DNA from: Robiginitomaculum sp.
GTDB taxonomy: Bacteria > Pseudomonadota > Alphaproteobacteria > Caulobacterales > Maricaulaceae
Direction: 5' to 3'
DNA length: 10,353 nt
Assembly (NCBI GenBank): GCA_002733385.1
Contig: NVVO01000024.1
Coordinates: 813 to 11,165, forward strand
Shown: positions 1 to 6,685 of the stretch, piece after piece
Layout: each line of letters opens with the position of its first letter
Position numbering within the stretch: the first letter of the stretch is position 1
Translations under genes and position numbers: made by a program
The notes under the pieces: model-generated
Database searches by the model: none
What the model saw: only the letters and a program-made list of their open reading frames with translations
What the model was told of the DNA's origin: nothing

Positions 1-23
1 AAACCCCGCCATTGGCGGGGTTT
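1..23. terminator. Strong rho-independent (bidirectional-looking) terminator
   Basis: A perfect 10-bp inverted repeat (AAACCCCGCC / GGCGGGGTTT) is separated by a 3-nt loop (ATT). The downstream strand continues T-rich (TTTATTCGTTTT). The A-run before the stem gives a U-run on the opposite strand, so it could act in both directions. It most likely ends a transcript from a gene left of the window. Confidence 0.85.
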
Positions 24-59
24 ATTCGTTTTAGAGGCATAATTTAAACATCCTCATTC

Positions 60-121
60 GGCGCTCAGCCCAATTGATAAAACCAAATGCGGCCACACCG
101 CGGGTTCAAATCTACTCCCGC
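60..121 (+). other. Degenerate tRNA-like element
   Basis: The + strand shows a D-arm-like segment (GCTCAGCCCAATTGATA, from about 63) and a perfect T-loop/box-B-like segment (GGTTCAAATC, 104-113), followed by CTCCCGC (115-121), which resembles a tRNA-Gly-type 3' acceptor strand. The part between the arms is only about 20 nt and no anticodon stem can be drawn. The 3' T-stem half is also missing bases, so it cannot fold as a functional tRNA. Antisense translation gives a GVDLNPR...FYQLG-type tail, a signature seen in many spurious protein C-termini that run into tRNA-like sequence. It is best described as a tRNA remnant or tRNA-mimic element. Confidence 0.45.
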
Positions 122-174
122 GTTCGAGCGAAGCGACAAAGTGCTCTTGGGGCGCAACCAATTTTAATGCCTTA

Positions 175-203
175 TTGAGTTATCATGCCATTTGTAATAG
201 ATT
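175..203 (+). promoter_or_regulatory. Candidate promoter for the intradiol dioxygenase gene
   Basis: TTGAGT (175-180), 17 nt, then TAGATT (198-203): four of six matches to the consensus in each box. Transcription would begin about 210, just before the GGAG ribosome-binding site at 214-217. The match is only moderate and the region is AT-rich, so this is tentative. Confidence 0.25.
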
Positions 204-226
204 ATCCAAAAATGGAGTCGGTAATT

Positions 227-874
227 ATGAGCAAAACAAATATTTCACGGCGTAATGTCTTGCGCGTTGGCGTGGCGACGGGTGTTGGGTTTAGCATGAC
301 GACGGCATATGCAACCGAGACAATGAAGTCTGTTACACCGCCGCAAACGTCAGGGCCATTTTATCCAATTGTCGCACAATCAGATAAAGATGCTGATTTG
401 ACGCTGTTTGGCAACAGCACAACACTTGCCCTTGGTGAAATTATAACGGTAGAAGGCAAGGTGCTGGGGGATGATGGCAAGCCGATTGCAGATGCTGTTG
501 TTGATATATGGCAAGCCAATGCGGCCGGACGATATGCCCACGAAACTGACCCGAACCCGGCGCCGCTGGATGCAAATTTTCAAGGCTGGGCAATTTTGAA
601 AACCGACGCGGACGGTCGTTACCGATTTAAAACTGTCAGACCCGGTGCTTATCCAGCGGCGAAAGGATGGGATCGGCCGCCTCATATTCATTTCAAAGTT
701 TCCCGGCGAGGTTATCACGAAATTACGACACAGATGTATTTTGAAAACGAGCCTTTGAATGATGTGGACCGGCTCCTTAACGCCTTAACAAACAAGGAAC
801 AATCCACATTGATTGCCAAACGCGATGGTTCAAGCGGATCGTTCAGTTTTGATATTGTGTTAGCCGTAGTCTAG
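227..874 (+). CDS. Tat-exported intradiol ring-cleavage dioxygenase (protocatechuate 3,4-dioxygenase-like)
   Basis: 215 aa. The start at 227 is preferred over an in-frame ATG at 185 because GGAG lies 9 nt upstream and the protein then begins with a Tat-type signal (SRRNVLR, residues 7-13, then a hydrophobic stretch and AYA at 27-29 as a likely cleavage site). The mature protein has the family hallmark TPPQTSGPFYP (37-47). The four non-haem Fe(III) ligands expected for the family are present: Tyr103 (GRYAH), Tyr142 (PGAYP), His153 and His155 (PPHIHF). Family members open a catechol-type ring between the two hydroxyl groups using O2. The protein is a single subunit with no alpha/beta partner nearby, so the substrate cannot be assigned and the pcaH symbol is withheld. 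The Tat signal implies a folded, iron-loaded enzyme in the periplasm or outside the cell. It stands alone between a terminator and a long spacer. Confidence 0.9.
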   Translation: MSKTNISRRNVLRVGVATGVGFSMTTAYATETMKSVTPPQTSGPFYPIVAQSDKDADLTLFGNSTTLALGEIITVEGKVLGDDGKPIADAVVDIWQANAAGRYAHETDPNPAPLDANFQGWAILKTDADGRYRFKTVRPGAYPAAKGWDRPPHIHFKVSRRGYHEITTQMYFENEPLNDVDRLLNALTNKEQSTLIAKRDGSSGSFSFDIVLAVV

Positions 875-1345
875 ATGGAATTTACTCGGTTTGTGTAACG
901 AGCTGCTGGTGACAGGTTAATTCTCTACAGAAGTAATATATGGGCATTCGGTTGAACCAGTAAAGACCCGATAGTTTGAGAGGGTTTGTTTCACTGGGGG
1001 TATACATAGCTTTGTCAAGCTGCATTTGCTTAATGAAAAAGACTACCATATTATTGCTGGTAATATCGTGGAAGGCTTTACACATCATCTCAAATATTAC
1101 TGAGATCCCCATTTTGACGATGAAAATTCACTCAGAAAAACGAGTAAAATTTACACATTTAGTGCATGTAATTTTAGAAAACTGCTTATGTTTACCCTAA
1201 ATTCACCCCAGTTTCGTTTGGTTTAGGTGTAAATTTATAGACAATAGCGTTAGACAGTCGTTTTGTTCTGTGGTTTTGCTGTTTTAGCTTGATTTTAAAC
1301 TATTTCTTTTGCAGTGTTTAGGATTGTAAATGAGGGGACTAATTC
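875..1345. other. AT-rich intergenic spacer, no supportable gene
   Basis: This is 471 bp between two + strand genes. Short open frames exist on both strands (about 74-76 codons), but they have no ribosome-binding site, no recognisable motif and unusual composition. The only structure I can see is a 10-bp inverted repeat, AAATTTACAC (1147-1156) and GTGTAAATTT (1227-1236), 70 nt apart. Because AAATTT is itself palindromic, the repeat is of modest significance. The promoter of the downstream peptidase must lie here, but no box pair stands out. No clear terminator follows the dioxygenase gene. Confidence 0.5.
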
Positions 1346-3325
1346 ATGATGTTTAAAATAATACACAAATTTTCACTAATGGTGATTTTTTCTATCTTAA
1401 CATTAGGGGCAAGCAAAACCGCTTTTGCAACGCCCAATATCGATATTTATGCCCAACTTCCTAGAACGCAATCTGTACGTGTTTCTCCCGATGGCAATCA
1501 TATCGCGATGTTAGCGCCTTATCGTGGTACAAAGGCTGTTTTCGTTTTTAATCTACATAACCCTAATGCCAATACGATTATAATTCCTACCCCCGACAAA
1601 TCGATCGTTAAAGGGGTCCGTTGGGCGAGCAACAAACACGTTGTCATACTGGCTCGTCTTCGTGGCAAGGGTCAGGGAAAAATGAAAAAATACAGTACAC
1701 TTTATAGTCGCTGGGTTTCGACAAATATTGAGACGCAAAAATCGGTTATCTTGTTAGATGATAAAATAAAAAATAAAAACTACCGTGTGACATATGGTGG
1801 AGGATATGTACATAGTCTTCCAAATGACCCTGATTATGTGTTGATGAGTTTCTCGGACTATGTAGGAAAAGTCGTACATCGGCATTTTCGTGTAAACCTT
1901 GATACCGGCAAAGAACGTTTGAAACGCTCAAACCCTGTGAATACACAAAATGTAGTGCTTTCGCCCGATGGTGAAAGAGTTTTGGCGAGAGAAGACTATA
2001 ATAGACGAAATGGTAAATACCAAGTATTTCTGGGTGAAAGCGTAAAAGAGAAATTGGTTTTTCAAGCAACGTTCGATAAAACGAAGCAACGTACGATTTA
2101 CCTTGTTAACATCATTAAGGGCAAACCTCTTTTCCAGGAAACTGAGCAGGACGAGCTTACTCTTTTTACCATTGACCCAGTCACAAAGCAGCGTTCGCCG
2201 TTTATATTCGATGCGGACGTACCAGAGGGTTATGAATATGGCCCAATATTTGATCCGCTAACGAATGAGCTAATCGGCGTTGGGTATACTGATGATTCTT
2301 ATAAGCAGGTATATTCTGCTGAGCCTTATAAAACGTGGCATAGGGATATAAAGAAAGCCTTGAAAGGGCAGAAAATTACGATTATTTCTCGGACAAAAGA
2401 TAATTCAATGATCACGATCTATGCCGACAGCCCTACAAACCCCGGAGAGTTTTTCTTGTATGAGACGGCAAAAAATAGCATAGAATCTCTTGGCGGCATG
2501 TACCCGGAGCTTGAGCCTTCGCAAATTGCAAGAACAATCAGGTATGATTATACGGCGCGTGACGGATTGGAAATTCCTGCCTATCTGACATTGCCCCCAG
2601 GTAAATCTATATCCAGTGGACCGATGCCGATGGTAGTAATGCCACACGGTGGGCCAACTGCTCGTGATGATGCAGGTTTTGACTTTTGGGCGCAATATTT
2701 GGCAGCAAAAGGTTATGTGGTTTTTAAACCACAGTTTCGAGGCTCTACAGGGTTTGGACATGAATTCACTGAAAAAGGAAATGGTGAATTCGGAGGAAAA
2801 ATGCTCACTGATACGGTTGATGGTGTTAGATACCTAATAAAAACAAATGTGGCGCAAGCTGATAAGATCTGTGTCACGGGCGCAAGTTATGGTGGATATC
2901 AAGCTCTTGCCTTGCCAATGATTGAGCCTGATATGTTTAAATGTGCACTATCGGTTAACGGTGTTTCTCAAATTAGAGATATTCTAAAGTTTGAAGAAGC
3001 GCGGACGGGTTTTAATAGTAACGCCATTAAGTTTTGGCGGAAGATTATTGGTGACCGTTATAAAGACAAGGATGTTATGTTGGCGCAATCTCCGGCAGTG
3101 AATGTTGATAAAATAAAAGCCGAGATTGTACTCGTGCATGGGACAGACGATATGACTGTTCCTCTACAACAATCGAAAGTTATGTCCAAAGCGTTAAAGA
3201 AAGCTGGCAAGTCTAGCACAATGATATTGCTACCAAATGATGATCATAGTTTGTCCTTGCCGCAATCCCGAAAGACATTGTTAGAAGCAAGTGATGTTCT
3301 TTTTTCAAAACATCTAGATGAATAA
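1346..3325 (+). CDS. Secreted S9-family (prolyl oligopeptidase-type) serine peptidase
   Basis: 659 aa, with GAGGGG (1332-1337) 8 nt before the ATG; a second ATG follows immediately and could also serve. Residues 1-28 form a Sec signal peptide (hydrophobic core about 9-22, AFA at 26-28). Residues about 35-390 look like the beta-propeller that gates this family, with SPDG repeats at 47-50 and 206-209. The C-terminal alpha/beta-hydrolase carries the catalytic triad: Ser514 in GASYGGY, Asp602 in HGTDDMTVP and His634 in NDDHS. HGGP (434-437) probably forms the oxyanion region. Such enzymes cleave peptides, often after Pro or small residues, and here probably act in the periplasm on imported or environmental peptides. 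It looks monocistronic. By eye the gene is AT-richer than those to its right (18 of 60 G/C in 1741-1800 against 33 of 60 in 4681-4740). Exact specificity is not predictable. Confidence 0.92.
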   Translation: MMFKIIHKFSLMVIFSILTLGASKTAFATPNIDIYAQLPRTQSVRVSPDGNHIAMLAPYRGTKAVFVFNLHNPNANTIIIPTPDKSIVKGVRWASNKHVVILARLRGKGQGKMKKYSTLYSRWVSTNIETQKSVILLDDKIKNKNYRVTYGGGYVHSLPNDPDYVLMSFSDYVGKVVHRHFRVNLDTGKERLKRSNPVNTQNVVLSPDGERVLAREDYNRRNGKYQVFLGESVKEKLVFQATFDKTKQRTIYLVNIIKGKPLFQETEQDELTLFTIDPVTKQRSPFIFDADVPEGYEYGPIFDPLTNELIGVGYTDDSYKQVYSAEPYKTWHRDIKKALKGQKITIISRTKDNSMITIYADSPTNPGEFFLYETAKNSIESLGGMYPELEPSQIARTIRYDYTARDGLEIPAYLTLPPGKSISSGPMPMVVMPHGGPTARDDAGFDFWAQYLAAKGYVVFKPQFRGSTGFGHEFTEKGNGEFGGKMLTDTVDGVRYLIKTNVAQADKICVTGASYGGYQALALPMIEPDMFKCALSVNGVSQIRDILKFEEARTGFNSNAIKFWRKIIGDRYKDKDVMLAQSPAVNVDKIKAEIVLVHGTDDMTVPLQQSKVMSKALKKAGKSSTMILLPNDDHSLSLPQSRKTLLEASDVLFSKHLDE

Positions 3326-3436
3326 AGAGTGAACTTCTCAGGCTAGCAGTTTAACGTCGGCGTTTTTCGCACAGATTTATGTCTGTCAAAATATGCATGG
3401 TCATGTTGAGGTGCGGCGTTTGTGAGGATCCATAGC
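3326..3436. other. Convergent spacer between the S9 peptidase and selO
   Basis: 111 bp between tail-to-tail genes. It contains a short hairpin (ACAGAT TTAT GTCTGT, about 3373-3388, with one wobble pair) and a TTTTT run upstream of it. The T-run is on the wrong side for a canonical terminator in the + direction, so termination here is only suspected. Confidence 0.35.
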
Positions 3437-4894
3437 TTATGTTTCGCAGAAGGTCTGTACCGTAGTTTCGCCGTCTTGTTCCAATTCAGCTAGGCTTGCT
3501 AATTTTTGGCGCACATCAAACGGTGATGTAACCGCGCTCAGTAAATTTTGAAACGGTGCCATGTCACCCGTCTCCGCCGCTTCCAATGCCGTCTCGGTTT
3601 GTGTGTATCTTGGTATGTAAACCGGGTTTAGGGTTTGCATTTTTATGCGGGCGGTTTTGGAGCGGGCTGCTGGTTGTTTTTGCCAGGATTGTAGCCACGC
3701 GCCGGCCTTTGTGTGTTCAGGGAACAGAGCTAAAAACCCATGCTCACTTTTGCCTGCCGCCATGTCGGTGAGCCGTCTGAAGAACGAGGTGAAGTCTATT
3801 TCGTGTTGGGCGAGCATGGACATGGCGTTTGACAAGACTTGCGGGGCGCCGTCCATATCAGGGCTCAGGCCTATTTTGGCCAGCATCAGATCGTTAAACT
3901 GGGCCGTGAAAATGTTCGAGAATTTGCTCAACTGCTCTTGCGCGATTACAACCGCCTTGCCCTCATCCGTGTGCAAGAGCGGTAACAGGCTTTCGGCGAA
4001 CCGGGTCAAATTCCAATAGGCCATTTCGGGTTGCTTGTTCCAGGCATATCTGCCGTGATGATCGATTGAACTAAACACACGGTCTGGCGCAAATCCCTCC
4101 ACAAAGGCACAGGGGCCAAAGTCTATGGTTTCGCCGGAAATGGCCATATTGTCGGTGTTCATGACCCCGTGAATAAACCCGAAGCTCATCCATTTTGCGA
4201 TGAGTTTTGCTTGCTTTTCAATGACCTGCGCTAGAAATTGCTCATATGGGGCGACGCTATTTATTTCAGGGAAAAGTCGCTCTATTGTATAATCTGCCAA
4301 AGCTTTTAATATGGTTTGGTCTTCGTGAAGCCGGGCAAATTGAAACGTGCCGACCCGGATATGGCTCCGGGCCGTACGCACAAGAATAGCTCCCGGATGC
4401 GGTTTTTGACGCATCACGGTTTCGCCCGTGGTAAGTGCAGCGAGGGAGCGGGTGGTCGGTATACCGAGCGCCGCCAGGCTTTCGGAGAATATGTATTCCT
4501 TGAGCACAGCGCGCAGAGCGGCTTTGCCGTCCCCGCCGCGTGAATAGGCGGTGCGGCCACTGCCCTTTAAATGTATGTCATGGCGTATGTTATCGAGGGC
4601 GACATATTCACCAATCAGCACCGCCCGACCATCACCGAGGCGCGGCGAAAACCCGCCAAATTGATGCCCGGCATAGGCCATGGCTATGGGCGCGTAATTG
4701 TCCGGCGGTGTTTGTCCCGAGAGAAACCTGAGAGCGTTTTGGGAGCCTAGCCATTTTTCGTCTATGCCCAGCTTTGCCGCCAGAGCATTGTTTTGCAATA
4801 CCATGTCAGGTGCGGGCGCAGGCGCGGGCTGGTAGAGCGTGTAGAGTGCCTTTGGCAAGTCGGCATAGCTAAGATCAAAATCAGGTGCGGGCAT
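3437..4894 (-). CDS. selO: Protein adenylyltransferase SelO (YdiU/UPF0061 pseudokinase family)
   Basis: 485 aa from the ATG at 4894, matching the usual bacterial length of about 480. The frame stays open to 5026, but the extra N-terminus has no ribosome-binding site and runs through the opposite gene's promoter. From 4894 the protein opens with FDLSYADLP, as in homologues; the site before it (AAAAAGAT) is weak. SelO transfers AMP to hydroxyl side chains of target proteins and is linked to redox stress. Visible family features are AYAGHQFGGFSPRLGDGR (about 73-90), the nucleotide-binding HLKGSGRTAYSR with Lys110, IHGVMNTDN with Asp248 (presumed catalytic) and Asn249, and the metal-binding DFG with Asp258. 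Cys483, third from the end, sits where other members have Cys or Sec. The activation-loop region reads VFSSIDHHGRY, without the Cys I recall in the E. coli enzyme at about this position; Cys262 in DFGPC is a possible alternative. Divergent from the VOC gene. Confidence 0.93.
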   Translation of the reverse strand: MPAPDFDLSYADLPKALYTLYQPAPAPAPDMVLQNNALAAKLGIDEKWLGSQNALRFLSGQTPPDNYAPIAMAYAGHQFGGFSPRLGDGRAVLIGEYVALDNIRHDIHLKGSGRTAYSRGGDGKAALRAVLKEYIFSESLAALGIPTTRSLAALTTGETVMRQKPHPGAILVRTARSHIRVGTFQFARLHEDQTILKALADYTIERLFPEINSVAPYEQFLAQVIEKQAKLIAKWMSFGFIHGVMNTDNMAISGETIDFGPCAFVEGFAPDRVFSSIDHHGRYAWNKQPEMAYWNLTRFAESLLPLLHTDEGKAVVIAQEQLSKFSNIFTAQFNDLMLAKIGLSPDMDGAPQVLSNAMSMLAQHEIDFTSFFRRLTDMAAGKSEHGFLALFPEHTKAGAWLQSWQKQPAARSKTARIKMQTLNPVYIPRYTQTETALEAAETGDMAPFQNLLSAVTSPFDVRQKLASLAELEQDGETTVQTFCET

Positions 4895-4976
4895 AAATAT
4901 CTTTTTGGTTTTTGGGCAGTGTATAGGCATCAATGGGAAACGCCAACAATTGATGTGGGTGAACAGGGGTTTGAAA

Positions 4977-5004
4977 TTTATCAAAAATATAGTTGCAATA
5001 GCAA
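4977..5004 (-). promoter_or_regulatory. Candidate selO promoter
   Basis: On the - strand, TTGCTA (5004-4999), 16 nt, then GATAAA (4982-4977): four of six matches in each box. Its -35 lies within the palindrome at 4990-5007 and overlaps the region used by the opposite promoter. The leader would be about 75 nt. Tentative. Confidence 0.3.
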
Positions 5005-5007
5005 CTA
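4990..5007. promoter_or_regulatory. Palindromic candidate operator in the selO/VOC divergent region
   Basis: A perfect inverted repeat TAGTTGC-AATA-GCAACTA, with 7-bp arms and a 4-bp spacer. It covers the -35 box of the VOC-FAH promoter (TTGCAA, 4993-4998) and the candidate -35 of selO. The TTGC-N4-GCAA core resembles sites bound by dimeric MarR-type repressors, which often control aromatic catabolism. The repressor family is inferred only, and no regulator gene is in the window. Confidence 0.5.
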
Positions 5008-5021
5008 AAATGCAATATATA
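4993..5021 (+). promoter_or_regulatory. Candidate sigma70-type promoter of the VOC-FAH operon
   Basis: TTGCAA (4993-4998), exactly 17 nt, then TATATA (5016-5021). Transcription would start near 5028, just before AGGAG (5036-5040) and the ATG at 5046, giving a very short leader of about 18 nt. The -35 box lies inside the palindrome. Confidence 0.5.
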
Positions 5022-5045
5022 GACATGGAGACAACAGGAGCTTTT

Positions 5046-5591
5046 ATGACTTATGTACCTAAGACCGACGGAATTCACCATGTAGCCTATCGTTGCAAGG
5101 ATGCGAAGGAGACGGTCGAATTTTATACCAAAATGCTGGGCATGGGTTTTAAACTGGCTATTGCCGAAAACCAGGTTCCGTCAACCGGCGAGCCTGATCC
5201 GTACATGCATATTTTCCTTGATGCCGGCGGTAATAATGTTTTGGCGTTTTTCGAGATACCGAACAGCCCGAAAATGGGTCGTGACCGCAATACGCCGCGC
5301 TGGGTGCAGCATATCGCATTTCGGGTCGGGAGTATGGATGCGCTTATGGAGACCAAAGCTCACCTTGAAGCGGGCGGCATTGAAGTATTGGGCCCGACAA
5401 ATCACGGAATATTTAAATCCATATATTTCTTTGACCCCAATGGCCACAGGCTGGAACTGGCGGCAGACATAGGGACGCCGAAACAATTGGCGGAACTTAA
5501 CGAAGTGGCTCCGGCCATGCTGGACGAATGGTCACGCACCAAAAAAGCCCCGCGCCACGCCGCTTGGTTGCATGAGCTTACGGACGATTAA
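5046..5591 (+). CDS. VOC-superfamily (glyoxalase/extradiol dioxygenase fold) protein
   Basis: 181 aa. The start at 5046 is supported by AGGAG (5036-5040) with a 5-nt gap; an in-frame ATG at 5025 lacks a comparable site. It is one tandem pair of beta-alpha-beta-beta-beta modules, typical of the vicinal oxygen chelate fold. Likely metal ligands are His12 (GIHHVAY), Glu70 (LAFFE), His89 (VQHIAF) and Glu137 (GHRLELA), the His/Glu/His/Glu layout of glyoxalase-type members; a three-ligand reading would fit extradiol dioxygenases. The gene lies 67 nt upstream of the fumarylacetoacetate hydrolase gene on the same strand, so both are probably one operon and the product may act on an aromatic or ring-opened intermediate. 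The length is far below 4-hydroxyphenylpyruvate or homogentisate dioxygenase, so it is neither. The exact reaction is unknown. Confidence 0.85.
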   Translation: MTYVPKTDGIHHVAYRCKDAKETVEFYTKMLGMGFKLAIAENQVPSTGEPDPYMHIFLDAGGNNVLAFFEIPNSPKMGRDRNTPRWVQHIAFRVGSMDALMETKAHLEAGGIEVLGPTNHGIFKSIYFFDPNGHRLELAADIGTPKQLAELNEVAPAMLDEWSRTKKAPRHAAWLHELTDD

Positions 5592-5658
5592 GCGACAAAA
5601 ACTTGACAAATACTATCCCGCCTTGCATGGGAACAAAAAACTAAACGAGGAACAGGAT

Positions 5659-6672
5659 ATGAAACTCGCAACTATTAAACATGGCCGGGATGGTCATTTG
5701 GTTATCGTTAGCCGCGACCTTAAAACTGCTGTGGACGCCGGCGAAATTGCCCCGACCATGCAATATGCGCTGGACAATTGGGAGACGGCCTCGCCGCTTC
5801 TGCAAACCAAATATGACCGCCTGAACAATGGCGTGGGTGATTTTTTCACCTTTGTACCGGAGGTGTGCGCTTCGCCTTTGCCGCGCGCCTATCAATGGCT
5901 CGACGGCTCGGCCTATATCAATCATGTGGAATTGGTGCGCAAGGCACGCGGCGCGGAAGTGCCGGAAAGTTTTTACTCGGACCCGCTCATGTACCAAGGT
6001 GGATCGGACACATTTATTGGTCCTATGGACCCAATCCTGGCGTCGTCTGAAGACCACGGCATTGATTTTGAGGCTGAGGTCGTGGTCATCACCGATGACG
6101 TGCCAATGGCGGTGTCCAAAGCCAAGGCCGTAAACCACATTAAACTTATAATGCTGGTGGATGATGTGTCTTTGCGCGGGCTGATCCCCGGTGAATTGGC
6201 TAAGGGCTTCGGGTTTGTTCACGGCAAGCCGTCAAGCGCGTTTTCGCCCGTAGCCGTTACCCCGGACGAGCTTGGCAAGGCTTGGCGCGGTACCAAAGTG
6301 CATTTGCCTTTGTTAGTTGATTATAACGAAAAACCGTTCGGAAAAACCGATGCCGGGGTTGATATGACCTTTAATTTCGCGCAGCTGGTTGCCCACGCCG
6401 CCAAGACCCGCAAATTATGTGCTGGCACAATTATCGGTTCTGGCACAGTGTCCAACCAAGACAAAGACGGTGGCCCTGGTAAAAAAATCGAGGACGGCGG
6501 TCTAGGTTATTCCTGTATCGCGGAAATCCGCATGATCGAAACCATAAAAGACGGCAAGCCGTCCACCAGTTTTATGAAATTCGGAGATCGAGTGTCCATT
6601 GACATGCGCGACAAAGACGGCAAATCAATCTTTGGAAAAATTGATCATTTCGTTGAGAAATATAAGAAATAG
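5659..6672 (+). CDS. Fumarylacetoacetate hydrolase (FAH) family protein
   Basis: 337 aa. ATG at 5659 with GAGG (5647-5650) 8 nt upstream; the frame opens upstream into the VOC gene, but that extension is not protein-like. The N-terminal about 80 residues match the cap domain of bacterial FAH proteins. The catalytic domain shows DFEAE (136-140), with Glu138 and Glu140 as metal ligands, MLVDDVSLR with Asp168/Asp169, and GTIIGSGTVSN (256-266). Known members hydrolyse C-C bonds of beta-diketo acids, notably fumarylacetoacetate to fumarate plus acetoacetate, the last step of tyrosine/homogentisate breakdown in the cytoplasm. The length and cap domain fit bacterial fumarylacetoacetases, but related hydratases, decarboxylases and acylpyruvases share the fold. 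It is the second gene of the VOC-FAH unit, and its stop codon lies inside a hairpin shared with the convergent protease gene. Confidence 0.88.
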   Translation: MKLATIKHGRDGHLVIVSRDLKTAVDAGEIAPTMQYALDNWETASPLLQTKYDRLNNGVGDFFTFVPEVCASPLPRAYQWLDGSAYINHVELVRKARGAEVPESFYSDPLMYQGGSDTFIGPMDPILASSEDHGIDFEAEVVVITDDVPMAVSKAKAVNHIKLIMLVDDVSLRGLIPGELAKGFGFVHGKPSSAFSPVAVTPDELGKAWRGTKVHLPLLVDYNEKPFGKTDAGVDMTFNFAQLVAHAAKTRKLCAGTIIGSGTVSNQDKDGGPGKKIEDGGLGYSCIAEIRMIETIKDGKPSTSFMKFGDRVSIDMRDKDGKSIFGKIDHFVEKYKK

Positions 6673-6685
6673 GTCAATGCCTATT
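6668..6685. terminator. Bidirectional terminator-like hairpin spanning both stop codons
   Basis: AATAGG (6668-6673), a 6-nt loop, then CCTATT (6680-6685). The + strand continues GGTTTTGTTTT and the - strand continues TTCTTATATTTCT, so both sides are U-rich. The TAG of the FAH gene (6670-6672) and the TAG of the convergent gene (6683-6681) lie in the two arms. The stem is short and AT-rich, so efficiency is uncertain. Confidence 0.5.

Noticed and set aside
60..121. A functional tRNA-Gly gene
   Set aside because: No anticodon stem, too little sequence between the D-like and T-like arms, and an incomplete T-stem. Only a tRNA-like remnant can be supported.
123..136. GAGCGAAGCGAC (about 125-136) and the similar GAACGAAGTGAG (9872-9883) as a dispersed regulatory repeat
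   Set aside because: Two imperfect short matches 9.7 kb apart are not enough to claim a repeat family without a genome-wide count.
882..1200. Short open frames on both strands (76 codons at 1112-882 -, 74 codons at 976-1200 +) in the spacer
   Set aside because: No ribosome-binding site, no recognisable motif, low-complexity hydrophobic translation, and the two overlap antisense. I treat the stretch as noncoding.
4895..5026. N-terminal extension of selO starting at 5026 or 4930
   Set aside because: It would run through the VOC promoter and palindrome, has no ribosome-binding site, and homologues begin near the FDLSYADLP segment.
5641..6222. 193-codon - strand frame antisense to FAH
   Set aside because: A shadow of a clearly conserved gene, with His/Arg-rich translation typical of reverse-frame reading.
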